Assembly: GCA_937983035.1 (NCBI GenBank)
Contig: CALKAN010000067.1
Coordinates: forward strand, 1-10,850
Direction: 5' to 3'
From: an uncultured Paenibacillaceae bacterium
GTDB taxonomy: Bacteria; Bacillota; Bacilli; Paenibacillales; CALAME01
DNA length: 10,850 nt
Shown: piece by piece, positions 1 through 6,850 of the stretch
Layout of the letters: every line of letters starts with the position of its first letter
Position numbering within the stretch: position 1 is the stretch's first letter
Position numbers and translations under genes: made by a program
Notes under the pieces: generated by a model
Told to the model about the DNA's origin: nothing
The model's database searches: none
The model's input: only the letters and a program-made list of their open reading frames with translations

Positions 1-13
1 CATGCTCTCCTTC
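1..13 (-). other. Ribosome binding site and ATG of a downstream gene (only the start is visible)
   Basis: Read on the minus strand, the left edge ends with a GAAGGAGAG-type Shine-Dalgarno, then a C, then ATG at positions 3 to 1. The ATG lies 52 bases after the odhB stop, so a third co-directional gene probably begins here. The spacing between the purine tract and the ATG is short, so the true start could lie beyond the window. In many bacteria an lpd gene (the E3 subunit) follows odhAB, which would fit, but no coding sequence is available to identify it. Confidence 0.4.
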
Positions 14-55
14 AGTTTATTTTTGTATATTGTTTGGAGTCATGCCGCTTTTCAT

Positions 56-1318
56 TCATCCTTCCAACAATAAGGACTCTGGATCTTCAAGCATATTTTT
101 AATTTTCACCAAGAAGCGCACAGCTTCGCTTCCATCCACGATTCGATGGTCATAAGAAAGCGCGATATACATCATCGGGCGGTTTTCCATGCGATGCTCA
201 TCAATGGCGACTGGTCTCGTTTGGATCGCATGCATGCCGAGAATTCCGACTTGCGGCGTGTTAAGGATTGGAGTAGATAACAACGATCCGAATACGCCGC
301 CGTTTGTAATCGTAAAGGTGCCGCCTTGCAGCTCGCTGATGGTCAACTTATTCTCGCGGGCTCTGCTTGCTAACTCCGCAATTTCTTTTTCAATGCCTGC
401 AAAGCTGAGTTTATCCGCATGGCGAACTACCGGCACGACCAAACCTTCGTCCGTCGATACAGCGATGCCGATATCATAATATTTCTTCAGAACAATTTCG
501 TCCCCTTGAATTTCAGCATTCAAGTAAGGGAATGCTTTGAGCGCTGCAACGACTGCTTTCGTAAAGAATGACATGAATCCAAGTTTTACGCCGTGCTCTT
601 TGAAGAAGGCATCTTTGCGGCGATTGCGCAGCTGCATAACAGCTGTCATATCCACTTCGTTAAAGGTGGTTAACATCGCTGCTGTATGCTGAGCTTCCAC
701 CAAACGCTTGGCAATCGTTTGTCTTCTGCGAGTCATGCGCACGCGTTCGACCGGACGTTCCGGATCTGCATCTTGCGGCGCCGGCGTGCTTGCCGCAGCA
801 GGTGCAGACGGCTTCGGCATGACATCGGCTTGAGCTGCTCTCATGACATCTTCAGCTGTAATTCTGCCCATCGGATCTTTCGGGGCAATCTGATCCAATG
901 GAATGCCTTTTTCACGTGCTAAGCGGCGCACGGCTGGAGAAGCAATCGCTTCGTGCTCGTCAGCAGTTTTCGCAGCAGAATCTGCTGCTGCCGCTGCTGC
1001 TGGCTTCTCTTCCGGCCTCGCTTCTTCTTTGGCAGCCGGAGCTGCTTCTTGAGGAGCAACGGAACCAGCGTCAGCCGCAGTTTTCGTTTCGTCAATCACT
1101 GCAATCACTTCGCCGACTTCAACGTTCTCGCCGTCCCCTTTTCTAATTTCCACAAGAACGCCGCTGTATTCGGCGTTCACTTCCAGATTCACCTTGTCCG
1201 TCTCTAATTCAACCAGCACTTCCCCTGCTTCCACATAATCGCCTGCTTTTTTAAACCAAGCAGAGATCGTTCCTTCGGTGATCGACTCACCGGCTTCAGG
1301 TACTCTTACTTCAATCAC
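56..1318 (-). CDS. odhB: Dihydrolipoyllysine-residue succinyltransferase, E2 of 2-oxoglutarate dehydrogenase
   Basis: This is the E2 core of the cytoplasmic 2-oxoglutarate dehydrogenase complex. It moves the succinyl group from its swinging lipoyl arm to CoA in the TCA cycle. From the GTG at 1318 the protein is 420 residues, usual for the family. An N-terminal lipoyl domain (about 2-77) has the lipoylation motif ETDKVNLEV with Lys42. A flexible Ala/Pro/Glu-rich linker follows. A peripheral subunit-binding domain lies at about 125-160 (ASPAVRRLAREKG, GRITAEDV). After a second linker comes the acyltransferase domain (about 190-420), with the active-site motif SYDHRIVDG (His391, Asp395). An open frame extends 12 codons further upstream, but GTG 1318 is chosen because a strong Shine-Dalgarno precedes it and the family starts just before VPEAGESITEG. 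The GTG overlaps the odhA stop by 8 bases, so the two are probably translationally coupled. Confidence 0.95.
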   Translation of the reverse strand: MIEVRVPEAGESITEGTISAWFKKAGDYVEAGEVLVELETDKVNLEVNAEYSGVLVEIRKGDGENVEVGEVIAVIDETKTAADAGSVAPQEAAPAAKEEARPEEKPAAAAAADSAAKTADEHEAIASPAVRRLAREKGIPLDQIAPKDPMGRITAEDVMRAAQADVMPKPSAPAAASTPAPQDADPERPVERVRMTRRRQTIAKRLVEAQHTAAMLTTFNEVDMTAVMQLRNRRKDAFFKEHGVKLGFMSFFTKAVVAALKAFPYLNAEIQGDEIVLKKYYDIGIAVSTDEGLVVPVVRHADKLSFAGIEKEIAELASRARENKLTISELQGGTFTITNGGVFGSLLSTPILNTPQVGILGMHAIQTRPVAIDEHRMENRPMMYIALSYDHRIVDGSEAVRFLVKIKNMLEDPESLLLEG

Positions 1319-4184
1319 GTTGACGCCCTCCTCCTTGAGATACGGTTTCCGCAATTTGTTGTTTCGTCGGGGTTAAAGCTTCCCTGATGATGCGTTCTTG
1401 TTCAATGTTATGCGCGTCGGCCATGCCTTCAGCCGTGCTTGAGCGTTCCGGACGTCCGATATACAGGACGGAAGCCTGCTCCGGTGCCATCTCCATCAAC
1501 TTCGGATACATGTACAGCCATGCTCCCATGTTTTTAGGTTCTTCTTGCACCCATACGATTTCTTCCACATTTTTAAAGCGTTGCAACACCGAAATCACTT
1601 CATCTTTCGGGAATGGATACAACTGCTCGATTCGGAGAATATGCAGCCAATCATGATCTTGATCCGGAGTTTCTTCTATGCGCTGCTGCAAATCAACGGC
1701 AATTTTCCCGCTGCACATAATGAGGCGCTTCACCTTGCTCTCATTCGGATGCGGGTGAGGATACTCCAATGTTTTCCTGAAGATGCCGTCTGAGAATTCC
1801 TCGCCGGAAGAAGCTACTCTTGGATTTCGAATCAAGCTCTTCGGAGTCATGATGATCAACGGTCTTGCACCGAGTTTGTTGATGCTCTTTGCATGTCTTC
1901 TCAGCAAATGGAAATATTGCGCTGCTTTCGTCACGTTAGCGATCACCCAGTTGTTCTCGGCAGCCAACGTCAGAAAACGTTCCAAGCGCGCGCTTGAGTG
2001 CTCCGGTCCTTGTCCCTCGTATCCGTGCGGGAGAAGCAGCACCAAGCTGGATCTTTGCGCCCACTTCGCCCTTCCGGCTGACAAGAATTGGTCGATGATC
2101 ACTTGCGCTACGTTGACGAAGTCGCCAAACTGCGCTTCCCACAGCACTAATGTTTCAGGCGAGTACACGTTATAACCGTACTCAAAACCCATAACAGCAG
2201 TTTCAGTCAACGGGCTGTTATGAATGGCGAAAGATGCTTTCGCGTGCGGCAGCCGATGCAACGGCGAAAACTTGTCCCCGGTTTCCGTATCATGCAGCAC
2301 CAAATGTCTGTGTGCGAACGTTCCGCGCTCAGAATCTTGTCCGGTTAAACGGATCGGCGTGCCGTCCATCAAAATCGTTGCAAAGGCGAGTGCTTCAGCG
2401 TGAGCCCAGTCGATCCTTCCGCCATCGTCGAAAGCTTTCTCTCTGCGCTTCAAAATGCGCTCGAGCTTGGAATTGACGCTGAAGCTCTCAGGCCACTTTA
2501 ACAGATGGTTGTTAATCTCTTTCAATACGTCCAAGCTGACGCCCGTTTGAACATCTTGCGGCTCTTCCGGAAAATAGTCCGCTCCAGGCATATGGTACAC
2601 TTCTTGTTTTCCGGCTCTAAGCTCTTCATATGCTTCCCGCAATGTATTCTGCACTTCTTCTTTAAACTGGGCAACGATGTCTTGATCCACGATATTTTCG
2701 CTCATCAGCTTCTCTGCATAAATGTTGTATACCGTAGGATGATTCTCAATGATTTTATACAGCTGCGGCTGCGTTGGAACGGGATCATCCGACTCATTGT
2801 GCCCGAAACGGCGATACCCGATCAAGTCGATGACAAAGTCTTTGTTGAACTTCATGCGATATTCTACGGCCAGGCGCATCGCTGCCAAACATGCTTCCGG
2901 ATCATCCGCATTTACATGGACAATCGGGATTTCAAATCCTTTTGCCAGGTCGCCGGCATATTTCGTCGATCTTGAATCCGAGCTTTCCGTCGTAAAGCCA
3001 AGCTGGTTGTTGGCAATAATGTGAACAGTGCCGCCCGTATGGTATCCGCGCAGCTTGCTCATATTCAATGTTTCTGCCACAACGCCCTCGCCGGGGAATG
3101 CAGCATCGCCGTGAATGAGCACAGGCATGGCCCGATTCACGTCTTGAACGGGATAACCAGGAGCTGTTCGGTCTTCTTGAGCAGCCCGGGCATAACCTTC
3201 TACAATTGGATCTATAAATTCCAAATGGCTTGGGTTGTTGGCGAGCGTCACGCGGATTTCCGCCTTCTCATCCCCATCGTGCAATTTGCGGTCTGCCCCC
3301 ATATGGTATTTCACGTCGCCTGTCCAGCCGGAACTGAGGCCCATCGAACCTTCAGACGGACCATCATGCTGCTGATGCGTGCTGTGAAACTCTGAAAAGA
3401 TCGCGCCGTATGCTTTGCCCAGCACATGCGCCAGCACGTTTAAGCGTCCTCTGTGAGCCATTCCGAGCAAAATGTTCGATACGCCGTGCTTGATGCTGGA
3501 CTTGATGAGCTCATCCAGCATGGGGACCATGACATCCAGACCTTCGATGGAAAAGCGCTTTTGCCCAACGAATGTGCGGTGCAAAAACTGCTCAAACCCT
3601 TCCACTTGAGCTAATCTGCGAAGCAATTCAACCTTTTCTTCCCTGCTGAGATCAGGCGTCACTTCGCCAAGCTCAACCATGCGGTTCAGCCAATCTCTCT
3701 CTTCTACATCCGTGACATGAGAAAATTGAAACGTCAATGTTCTCGTATAAATTTCACGCAGGCGCTTGTACACATCCCAGCCCGTGCGAACGTTTGAAGG
3801 CGCAATCGGCCACAGCAATTCCGCTGGGATGGCCTCCAAGTCTTCCCTTGTCAAATTGTACGTGGAAGGCTCCAGCAGCCTCGTATCTTCTTTTCTGCGA
3901 TTCATCGGATCGATCTTAGCAGCCAAATGCCCGTATGTACGAATATTCCATACTAATTGGGCAGCATCGACGATCTTCTTGAAAAATACAGGGTCTGCCT
4001 GTCCTTTCAATTGATCAGCATGCGCCGTTGAGGGGGGGCCGTGCTGTTCAAACCAATCCCTCATTTCTGGATCGACAGAATTCGGATCTTGCTTGTACCG
4101 CTCGTAAAGTTCTTCAATATAACCGAGATTGGGCCCAAAGAAATGCTTCCATGGAGAGCTGTGATTCGAAAAATTGCTTGTCAT
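1311..4184 (-). CDS. odhA: 2-oxoglutarate dehydrogenase E1 component (thiamine diphosphate-dependent)
   Basis: This is the E1 subunit. It decarboxylates 2-oxoglutarate on thiamine diphosphate and succinylates the lipoyl arm of OdhB. At 957 residues it is full length (family usually about 930-960). Visible landmarks are the E1o N-terminal helix that contacts the rest of the complex (PNLGYIEELYERYKQDP, about 18-34), the substrate-pocket motif GMAHRGRLNVLAH (about 241-253), NNPSHLEF (316-323), and the cofactor motif beginning HGDAAFPGEG (358-367) and ending ANNQ (391-394). GHNESDDP (461-468) follows, then the transketolase-like pyrimidine and C-terminal domains (for example HGYEGQGPEHSSARLERFL). 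The ATG at 4184 is preceded by GGAGGGA on the minus strand. odhB follows with an 8-base overlap. The B. subtilis odhAB operon is known to be glucose-repressed. A cre-like dyad upstream here is compatible with that but unproven. Confidence 0.97.
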   Translation of the reverse strand: MTSNFSNHSSPWKHFFGPNLGYIEELYERYKQDPNSVDPEMRDWFEQHGPPSTAHADQLKGQADPVFFKKIVDAAQLVWNIRTYGHLAAKIDPMNRRKEDTRLLEPSTYNLTREDLEAIPAELLWPIAPSNVRTGWDVYKRLREIYTRTLTFQFSHVTDVEERDWLNRMVELGEVTPDLSREEKVELLRRLAQVEGFEQFLHRTFVGQKRFSIEGLDVMVPMLDELIKSSIKHGVSNILLGMAHRGRLNVLAHVLGKAYGAIFSEFHSTHQQHDGPSEGSMGLSSGWTGDVKYHMGADRKLHDGDEKAEIRVTLANNPSHLEFIDPIVEGYARAAQEDRTAPGYPVQDVNRAMPVLIHGDAAFPGEGVVAETLNMSKLRGYHTGGTVHIIANNQLGFTTESSDSRSTKYAGDLAKGFEIPIVHVNADDPEACLAAMRLAVEYRMKFNKDFVIDLIGYRRFGHNESDDPVPTQPQLYKIIENHPTVYNIYAEKLMSENIVDQDIVAQFKEEVQNTLREAYEELRAGKQEVYHMPGADYFPEEPQDVQTGVSLDVLKEINNHLLKWPESFSVNSKLERILKRREKAFDDGGRIDWAHAEALAFATILMDGTPIRLTGQDSERGTFAHRHLVLHDTETGDKFSPLHRLPHAKASFAIHNSPLTETAVMGFEYGYNVYSPETLVLWEAQFGDFVNVAQVIIDQFLSAGRAKWAQRSSLVLLLPHGYEGQGPEHSSARLERFLTLAAENNWVIANVTKAAQYFHLLRRHAKSINKLGARPLIIMTPKSLIRNPRVASSGEEFSDGIFRKTLEYPHPHPNESKVKRLIMCSGKIAVDLQQRIEETPDQDHDWLHILRIEQLYPFPKDEVISVLQRFKNVEEIVWVQEEPKNMGAWLYMYPKLMEMAPEQASVLYIGRPERSSTAEGMADAHNIEQERIIREALTPTKQQIAETVSQGGGRQRD
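1326..1336 (-). promoter_or_regulatory. odhB ribosome binding site inside the odhA 3' end
   Basis: On the minus strand this reads AAGGAGGAGGG, seven bases before the GTG at 1318. It lies within the last codons of odhA and decides the odhB start over the upstream ATG at 1354, which has no comparable site. Confidence 0.75.
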
Positions 4185-4251
4185 ATGCCGACTCCCTCCA
4201 AATAATCGTTATTATTTATTTACCCAAAGCCAATCAATCTTATCATGATGC

Positions 4252-4274
4252 CAAGAAATGAATCCGATTTCTTG
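4252..4274. promoter_or_regulatory. Dyad CAAGAAAT-N7-ATTTCTTG upstream of odhA, cre-like
   Basis: This is a perfect 8-bp inverted repeat with a 7-base spacer, centred about 80 bases before the odhA ATG. Its core, TGAATCCGATTTCT (4259-4272), differs from the catabolite-responsive element consensus TGWNANCGNTNWCA at two of the constrained positions and keeps the central CG. It could be a CcpA site or the operator of another dimeric regulator. The sequence alone does not decide. Confidence 0.4.
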
Positions 4275-4375
4275 CATTGTTTTATTAGGCTTCCCTCAAA
4301 CATAAAATAAAAGACCCTTAACCTTAATATACATCTGAAAGATCGTTAAATAAATACATTTTTCGCATTGATATG

Positions 4376-4390
4376 ATCTCTCTGAGAGAT
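4376..4390. repeat. Short palindrome ATCTCTC-T-GAGAGAT
   Basis: Two perfect 7-base arms flank a single central T in the odhA leader region. The one-base centre makes it a better candidate for a dimeric protein site than for an RNA hairpin. No known operator is recognised. Confidence 0.4.
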
Positions 4391-4408
4391 TGATTTTATG
4401 TAAAAATG

Positions 4409-4455
4409 GAATAAAAGACATGAATTGATTCGCGCGCGCAAAATGTCTTTTATTC
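4409..4455. repeat. 13-bp perfect inverted repeat with an alternating-GC loop
   Basis: The arms GAATAAAAGACAT (4409-4421) and ATGTCTTTTATTC (4443-4455) are perfectly complementary around a 21-base loop that contains CGCGCGCGC (4431-4439). Read leftward, the stem is followed by CATTTTTAC, a weak T tract. It could therefore terminate the gene ending at 4570, or attenuate odhA if transcription starts upstream near 4470. It could also be a DNA-level operator. The AT-rich stem and weak T tract make it a poor standard terminator. Confidence 0.5.
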
Positions 4456-4477
4456 GCTGTTTTCGTCGACTGATTTC

Positions 4478-4486
4478 ATTATATCA
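4478..4486 (-). promoter_or_regulatory. Candidate distal odhA promoter (extended -10)
   Basis: The minus strand reads TGATATAAT, a perfect extended -10 for the housekeeping sigma factor. No good -35 box lies 16-18 bases upstream. A start near 4471 would give odhA a leader of about 285 bases containing the inverted repeats of this region. Confidence 0.35.
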
Positions 4487-4569
4487 TAAAAATGAAAATT
4501 GTGTGTCCGAGATGCTTGAGCTGCAAAAAATCGAACCGTCCTTGCCCCTCATCCTTTTCTTTATCTCAT

Positions 4570-4905
4570 TTATATAAGCGAAATCGCGAGCAAGTTAAAC
4601 AATACGAGCGGCAAAATCGTGCTGTAATACGGATTGTAATAATAAGGCGGGTAAGAATAATAAGGAAACTGGCGATCCGTCTGAGCCGGGCCGGGAGCAA
4701 AGTCGATCCTCAAGTAAGCATGGTCTTCGTCCGAACCAGCCAATTCCCCTTCAAAGCAAGTTCCGTCCAGCATCTGTACTCTGACCCTGCGCCCGATATG
4801 CTTGCAGCAAACTTCGTGCGCCTTCAGCTTGCATGATTTCAACAGCTCAATTTCTTCAGGCTCCCTCCTAAAAATCGTCACTGCCTCCTGCACGTATTCA
4901 TTCAT
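4570..4905 (-). CDS. Uncharacterised small protein: Sm-like segment, Tyr/Pro-rich stretch, hydrophobic C-terminus
   Basis: I do not recognise a named gene. The 111-residue protein starts at an ATG preceded by AGAGGTGA seven bases upstream (minus strand). Residues 37-67 (IGRRVRVQMLDGTCFEGELA and following) resemble the short strand-turn-strand pattern of Sm/LSm-like or SH3-like barrels. Four cysteines (25, 33, 34, 50) cluster in or before it. Residues 80-94 are Tyr/Pro-rich (PYYSYPPYYYNPYY), and the last 15 or so residues are hydrophobic (LPLVLFNLLAISLI). Aromatic tails of this kind occur in Bacillales spore-surface and membrane-associated proteins, but no such role is shown. A possible promoter is TTGCAT (4949-4954) and TATAAA (4928-4933) on the minus strand, with a short 15-base spacer. 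The gene is divergent from the TauE gene, and no convincing terminator follows it directly. Confidence 0.8.
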   Translation of the reverse strand: MNEYVQEAVTIFRREPEEIELLKSCKLKAHEVCCKHIGRRVRVQMLDGTCFEGELAGSDEDHAYLRIDFAPGPAQTDRQFPYYSYPPYYYNPYYSTILPLVLFNLLAISLI

Positions 4906-4978
4906 GATTTTTCACCTCTGCTGCATATTTATAACGCTTCTATAAAGTATGCAATCGCCTAATCAGGTGTGAAAGAGA

Positions 4979-5006
4979 TTGCGAAGCTCAGATTGTGTGT
5001 TACAAT
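4979..5006 (+). promoter_or_regulatory. Candidate promoter of the TauE/SafE gene
   Basis: TTGCGA (4979-4984) is followed after 16 bases by TACAAT (5001-5006). The TG two bases before the hexamer makes an extended -10 (TGTTACAAT). This places the start near 5013, about 65 bases before the proposed ATC start codon. Confidence 0.5.
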
Positions 5007-5062
5007 AATTTGAGCTGCAAAACGGCATGCTGCAGCATCAGCTTGGCGCATCTGAGCGCTGC

Positions 5063-5070
5063 AGGAGGTG
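5063..5070 (+). promoter_or_regulatory. Strong ribosome binding site positioned for an ATC start
   Basis: AGGAGGTG is a near-perfect Shine-Dalgarno. Seven bases after it comes ATC at 5078, in frame with the transporter and just after an in-frame stop (TGA 5069-5071). There is no ATG, GTG or TTG in this frame at usable spacing. The first canonical start is TTG 5111, forty bases downstream and without its own site. Confidence 0.6.
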
Positions 5071-5077
5071 AACGAAC

Positions 5078-5821
5078 ATCGATATTTCAATTTGGCAGCT
5101 TTTCGTCGGTTTGTTCGTCGGATTATTGGCGGGCTTTTCAAAGACCGGCATCCCCAGCATCGGCATTTTGTCCGTGACGTTGATGGCTCTTGCGTTCGAA
5201 ACGAAAGCTTCTGTCGGCATCTTGCTTCCGATGCTGATTGTCGGCGATCTGTTCGCCGTTGCCTATTACCGCCGCAAAGCGATTTGGAAGCACTTGTTGG
5301 TTTTAATCCCTTGGGTGCTGATCGGCATTATCATCGGATTCTTCGTGCTGGATTGGAGCAATAACCGCATCCTTCAAGTATTGATCGGCGTCATCGTGCT
5401 CATTTTATTGTTCATTCATATCGTAAAAAGCCGCTTGGACGAACGCTTGGAACAAATGATAGACAAAGCGCGCTGGTTTTCTCCGCTGCTGGGAGTGCTG
5501 GCAGGTTTCACTACGATGATCGGCAACGCTGCAGGAGGCATCATGTCCATTTATTTGCTTTCCAAACGCTTGGATAAAACAGCCTTCGTCGGCACAGGCG
5601 CATGGTTCTTTTTATTTGTCAATGTCATCAAAGTTCCTTTCTACTTGCATTTGGGCCTCATTTCGTCCGAGACGCTGATCTTTAACAGCTGGATGGTGCC
5701 CGCGATCGTCGCTGGAGCGGTGACAGGCATCTTTGTGCTGAAGCGAATCCCGCAAACGTGGTTTCAGCGCATCGTGATCGCTTTGACGGCAATCGGCGCC
5801 ATTCGCTTAATCATCGTTTGA
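5078..5821 (+). CDS. TauE/SafE-family membrane transporter (putative sulfite/organosulfonate exporter)
   Basis: This is a polytopic inner-membrane protein of the TauE/SafE family (PF01925), whose characterised members export sulfite or sulfur-containing anions. The substrate here is unknown. It is 247 residues from ATC 5078, or 236 from TTG 5111. It shows about seven to eight hydrophobic segments and the family's two repeated glycine motifs: LLAGFSKTGIPSIGIL (about 16-31) and GFTTMIGNAAGGIMSIYLL (about 143-161). The second form is typical of a Bacillales subgroup. The ATC start is preferred because a near-consensus ribosome binding site sits seven bases before it, and because TTG 5111 would remove 11 residues (including WQLFVG) from the first membrane helix. 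ATC initiation is rare, so the start stays uncertain although the gene is not in doubt. The last 15 bases overlap the convergent DUF4349 gene. Confidence 0.88.
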   Translation: MDISIWQLFVGLFVGLLAGFSKTGIPSIGILSVTLMALAFETKASVGILLPMLIVGDLFAVAYYRRKAIWKHLLVLIPWVLIGIIIGFFVLDWSNNRILQVLIGVIVLILLFIHIVKSRLDERLEQMIDKARWFSPLLGVLAGFTTMIGNAAGGIMSIYLLSKRLDKTAFVGTGAWFFLFVNVIKVPFYLHLGLISSETLIFNSWMVPAIVAGAVTGIFVLKRIPQTWFQRIVIALTAIGAIRLIIV

Positions 5822-6769
5822 AGGCAGACTCGCTTCTTTAGAGCGATCAGCCCTCCGTTTCCGCCAAAGCCAGTAACATGGAATAACGACAACCAGGACA
5901 AGAACTAGCACAGGCACCAAACCGGCCATAAAAACGAGCAAGCTTTGCAGCAGCTGCAAAACATGATTGCTGCTTGAAAGCAGGGCGGATTCCATTCTTT
6001 CCCCGAGAGAGAGCGGGCCGCTTTTCACCTGCAGCGCCGGCATCGCTCTTTCGTTCAGATGCAAATTGATCGTTGAATAAGCAACGTGATGATCAATATA
6101 ACGCATCTGGCCTTTGATCCGCTCGATCTCTTCCTGCACTTTCGCTAATTCTTGCGCAAAATGCAGCAGCGCTTCAGACGTGTCCGCATTTTCCATAAAA
6201 GAAATGAGGCGGCTTTCTGCCGTTTGCCTCGCTTTCAGACGGGCTTCCAAGTCAACATATTGTTCCGTTGCATCTTCGCCTCTCACGTTTCTTTCGATCG
6301 ACAAGTATTTTATTTCCTCTAATCGGTGCAAAAATGATTCGAACGCTTCAGAAGGAATTTTCAACACGAAAGATCCGCTGGTGCTGTTTTCGCTGATTTT
6401 TTCAGAAAAATTCAATACATATCCCGATGCGTCTGCAACCAAATTTCGCACAGCGGCCTCGCTTTGTTTGAAATCAGTCACTTCCATCTTCACTTCCGCA
6501 TGATAAATCAGCTTGCGGTTGATTCCTTCCATCGCTGACACGGTGTCGGTTCCCAAGTTAAGCGCATCTTCCCCGTTGATCGGAGACACGGCTTTAACCG
6601 GCACCGCCTCCCCGCTCCTGCCCGCAGCAGAACTCGCTTGATCGGAAACGACGGTATTGCTCTGCGTTTTCGCCGATTCACTCGCAGCAAAGCATCCCGA
6701 AAACAATAATAAAACGCTTGCAATAACAACGCTGAAAACGACGCGTCTTAGCAGCAGCCATCGATTCAC
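5807..6769 (-). CDS. DUF4349-containing lipoprotein with C-terminal membrane helix
   Basis: The 320-residue envelope protein has unknown biochemical function. The N-terminus is a lipoprotein signal peptide (WLLLRR, then a hydrophobic run and SGC with Cys26 as the likely lipidated residue; Phe at -3 is slightly unusual). A polar, low-complexity linker runs to about 80. The DUF4349 region (about 82-300) includes RKLIYHAEVKMEV, SGYVLNFSE, the segment YVDLEARLKARQTAESRL and a charged helical stretch (about 170-225) likely to form a coiled coil. A hydrophobic segment (about 274-302) then ends in RKRRADR, giving a C-terminal membrane anchor with a short cytoplasmic tail. The start is GTG 6769, with AAGGGGG seven bases upstream on the minus strand. 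An ATG lies a few bases downstream but is out of frame. DUF4349 proteins are common in Bacillales, and a structural or sensory envelope role is inference only. Confidence 0.88.
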   Translation of the reverse strand: MNRWLLLRRVVFSVVIASVLLLFSGCFAASESAKTQSNTVVSDQASSAAGRSGEAVPVKAVSPINGEDALNLGTDTVSAMEGINRKLIYHAEVKMEVTDFKQSEAAVRNLVADASGYVLNFSEKISENSTSGSFVLKIPSEAFESFLHRLEEIKYLSIERNVRGEDATEQYVDLEARLKARQTAESRLISFMENADTSEALLHFAQELAKVQEEIERIKGQMRYIDHHVAYSTINLHLNERAMPALQVKSGPLSLGERMESALLSSSNHVLQLLQSLLVFMAGLVPVLVLVLVVVIPCYWLWRKRRADRSKEASLPSNDD

Positions 6770-6850
6770 CTGAAGTCCCCCTTTTACACATGCATAAGTT
6801 TATTGTCCTCTCCTTCTTTAACGAGCATTTTTTCCAATAAGTTGCAGAAC

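Larger units (their letters stand above)
4185..4569. promoter_or_regulatory. odhA upstream region, 385 bases without a gene
   Basis: This AT-rich gap separates odhA from the next upstream minus-strand gene. It contains four inverted repeats (4200-4217, 4252-4274, 4376-4390, 4409-4455) and three copies of a ten-base word AATAAAAGAC: direct at 4306-4315 and 4410-4419, inverted at 4445-4454. The repeat at 4200-4217 is an AU-rich 7-bp stem with a CGTT loop on the plus strand, lying directly against the odhA Shine-Dalgarno. Possible odhA promoters are an extended -10 at 4478-4486 and a weaker pair nearer the gene (TTGATT, 17 bases, TAATAA on the minus strand). The reading frames across the gap look non-coding. 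Confidence 0.6.

Noticed and set aside
1387..3395. Many plus-strand open frames of 80-156 codons across odhA
   Set aside because: They lie antisense to a clearly conserved enzyme, have no family resemblance, and show the odd composition expected of shadow frames.
4492..4836. Plus-strand frame starting MKIVCPRCLSCKK with a zinc-finger-like cysteine pattern
   Set aside because: There is no ribosome binding site. Most of it is antisense to the minus-strand small gene, whose start and protein features are better. The composition is not protein-like after the first residues.
5068..5364. Plus-strand frame from GTG 5068 beginning MNEHRYFNLAAF
   Set aside because: It runs in a different frame through the TauE helices, and its GTG lies inside the ribosome binding site. 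The hydrophobic membrane-protein frame is clearly the real one.
6784..6818. Leader peptide ATG-CAT-GTG-TAA with an upstream AAGGAGAGGA before the DUF4349 gene (minus strand)
   Set aside because: The spacing is long and the peptide is only three residues, so chance is the simpler explanation.
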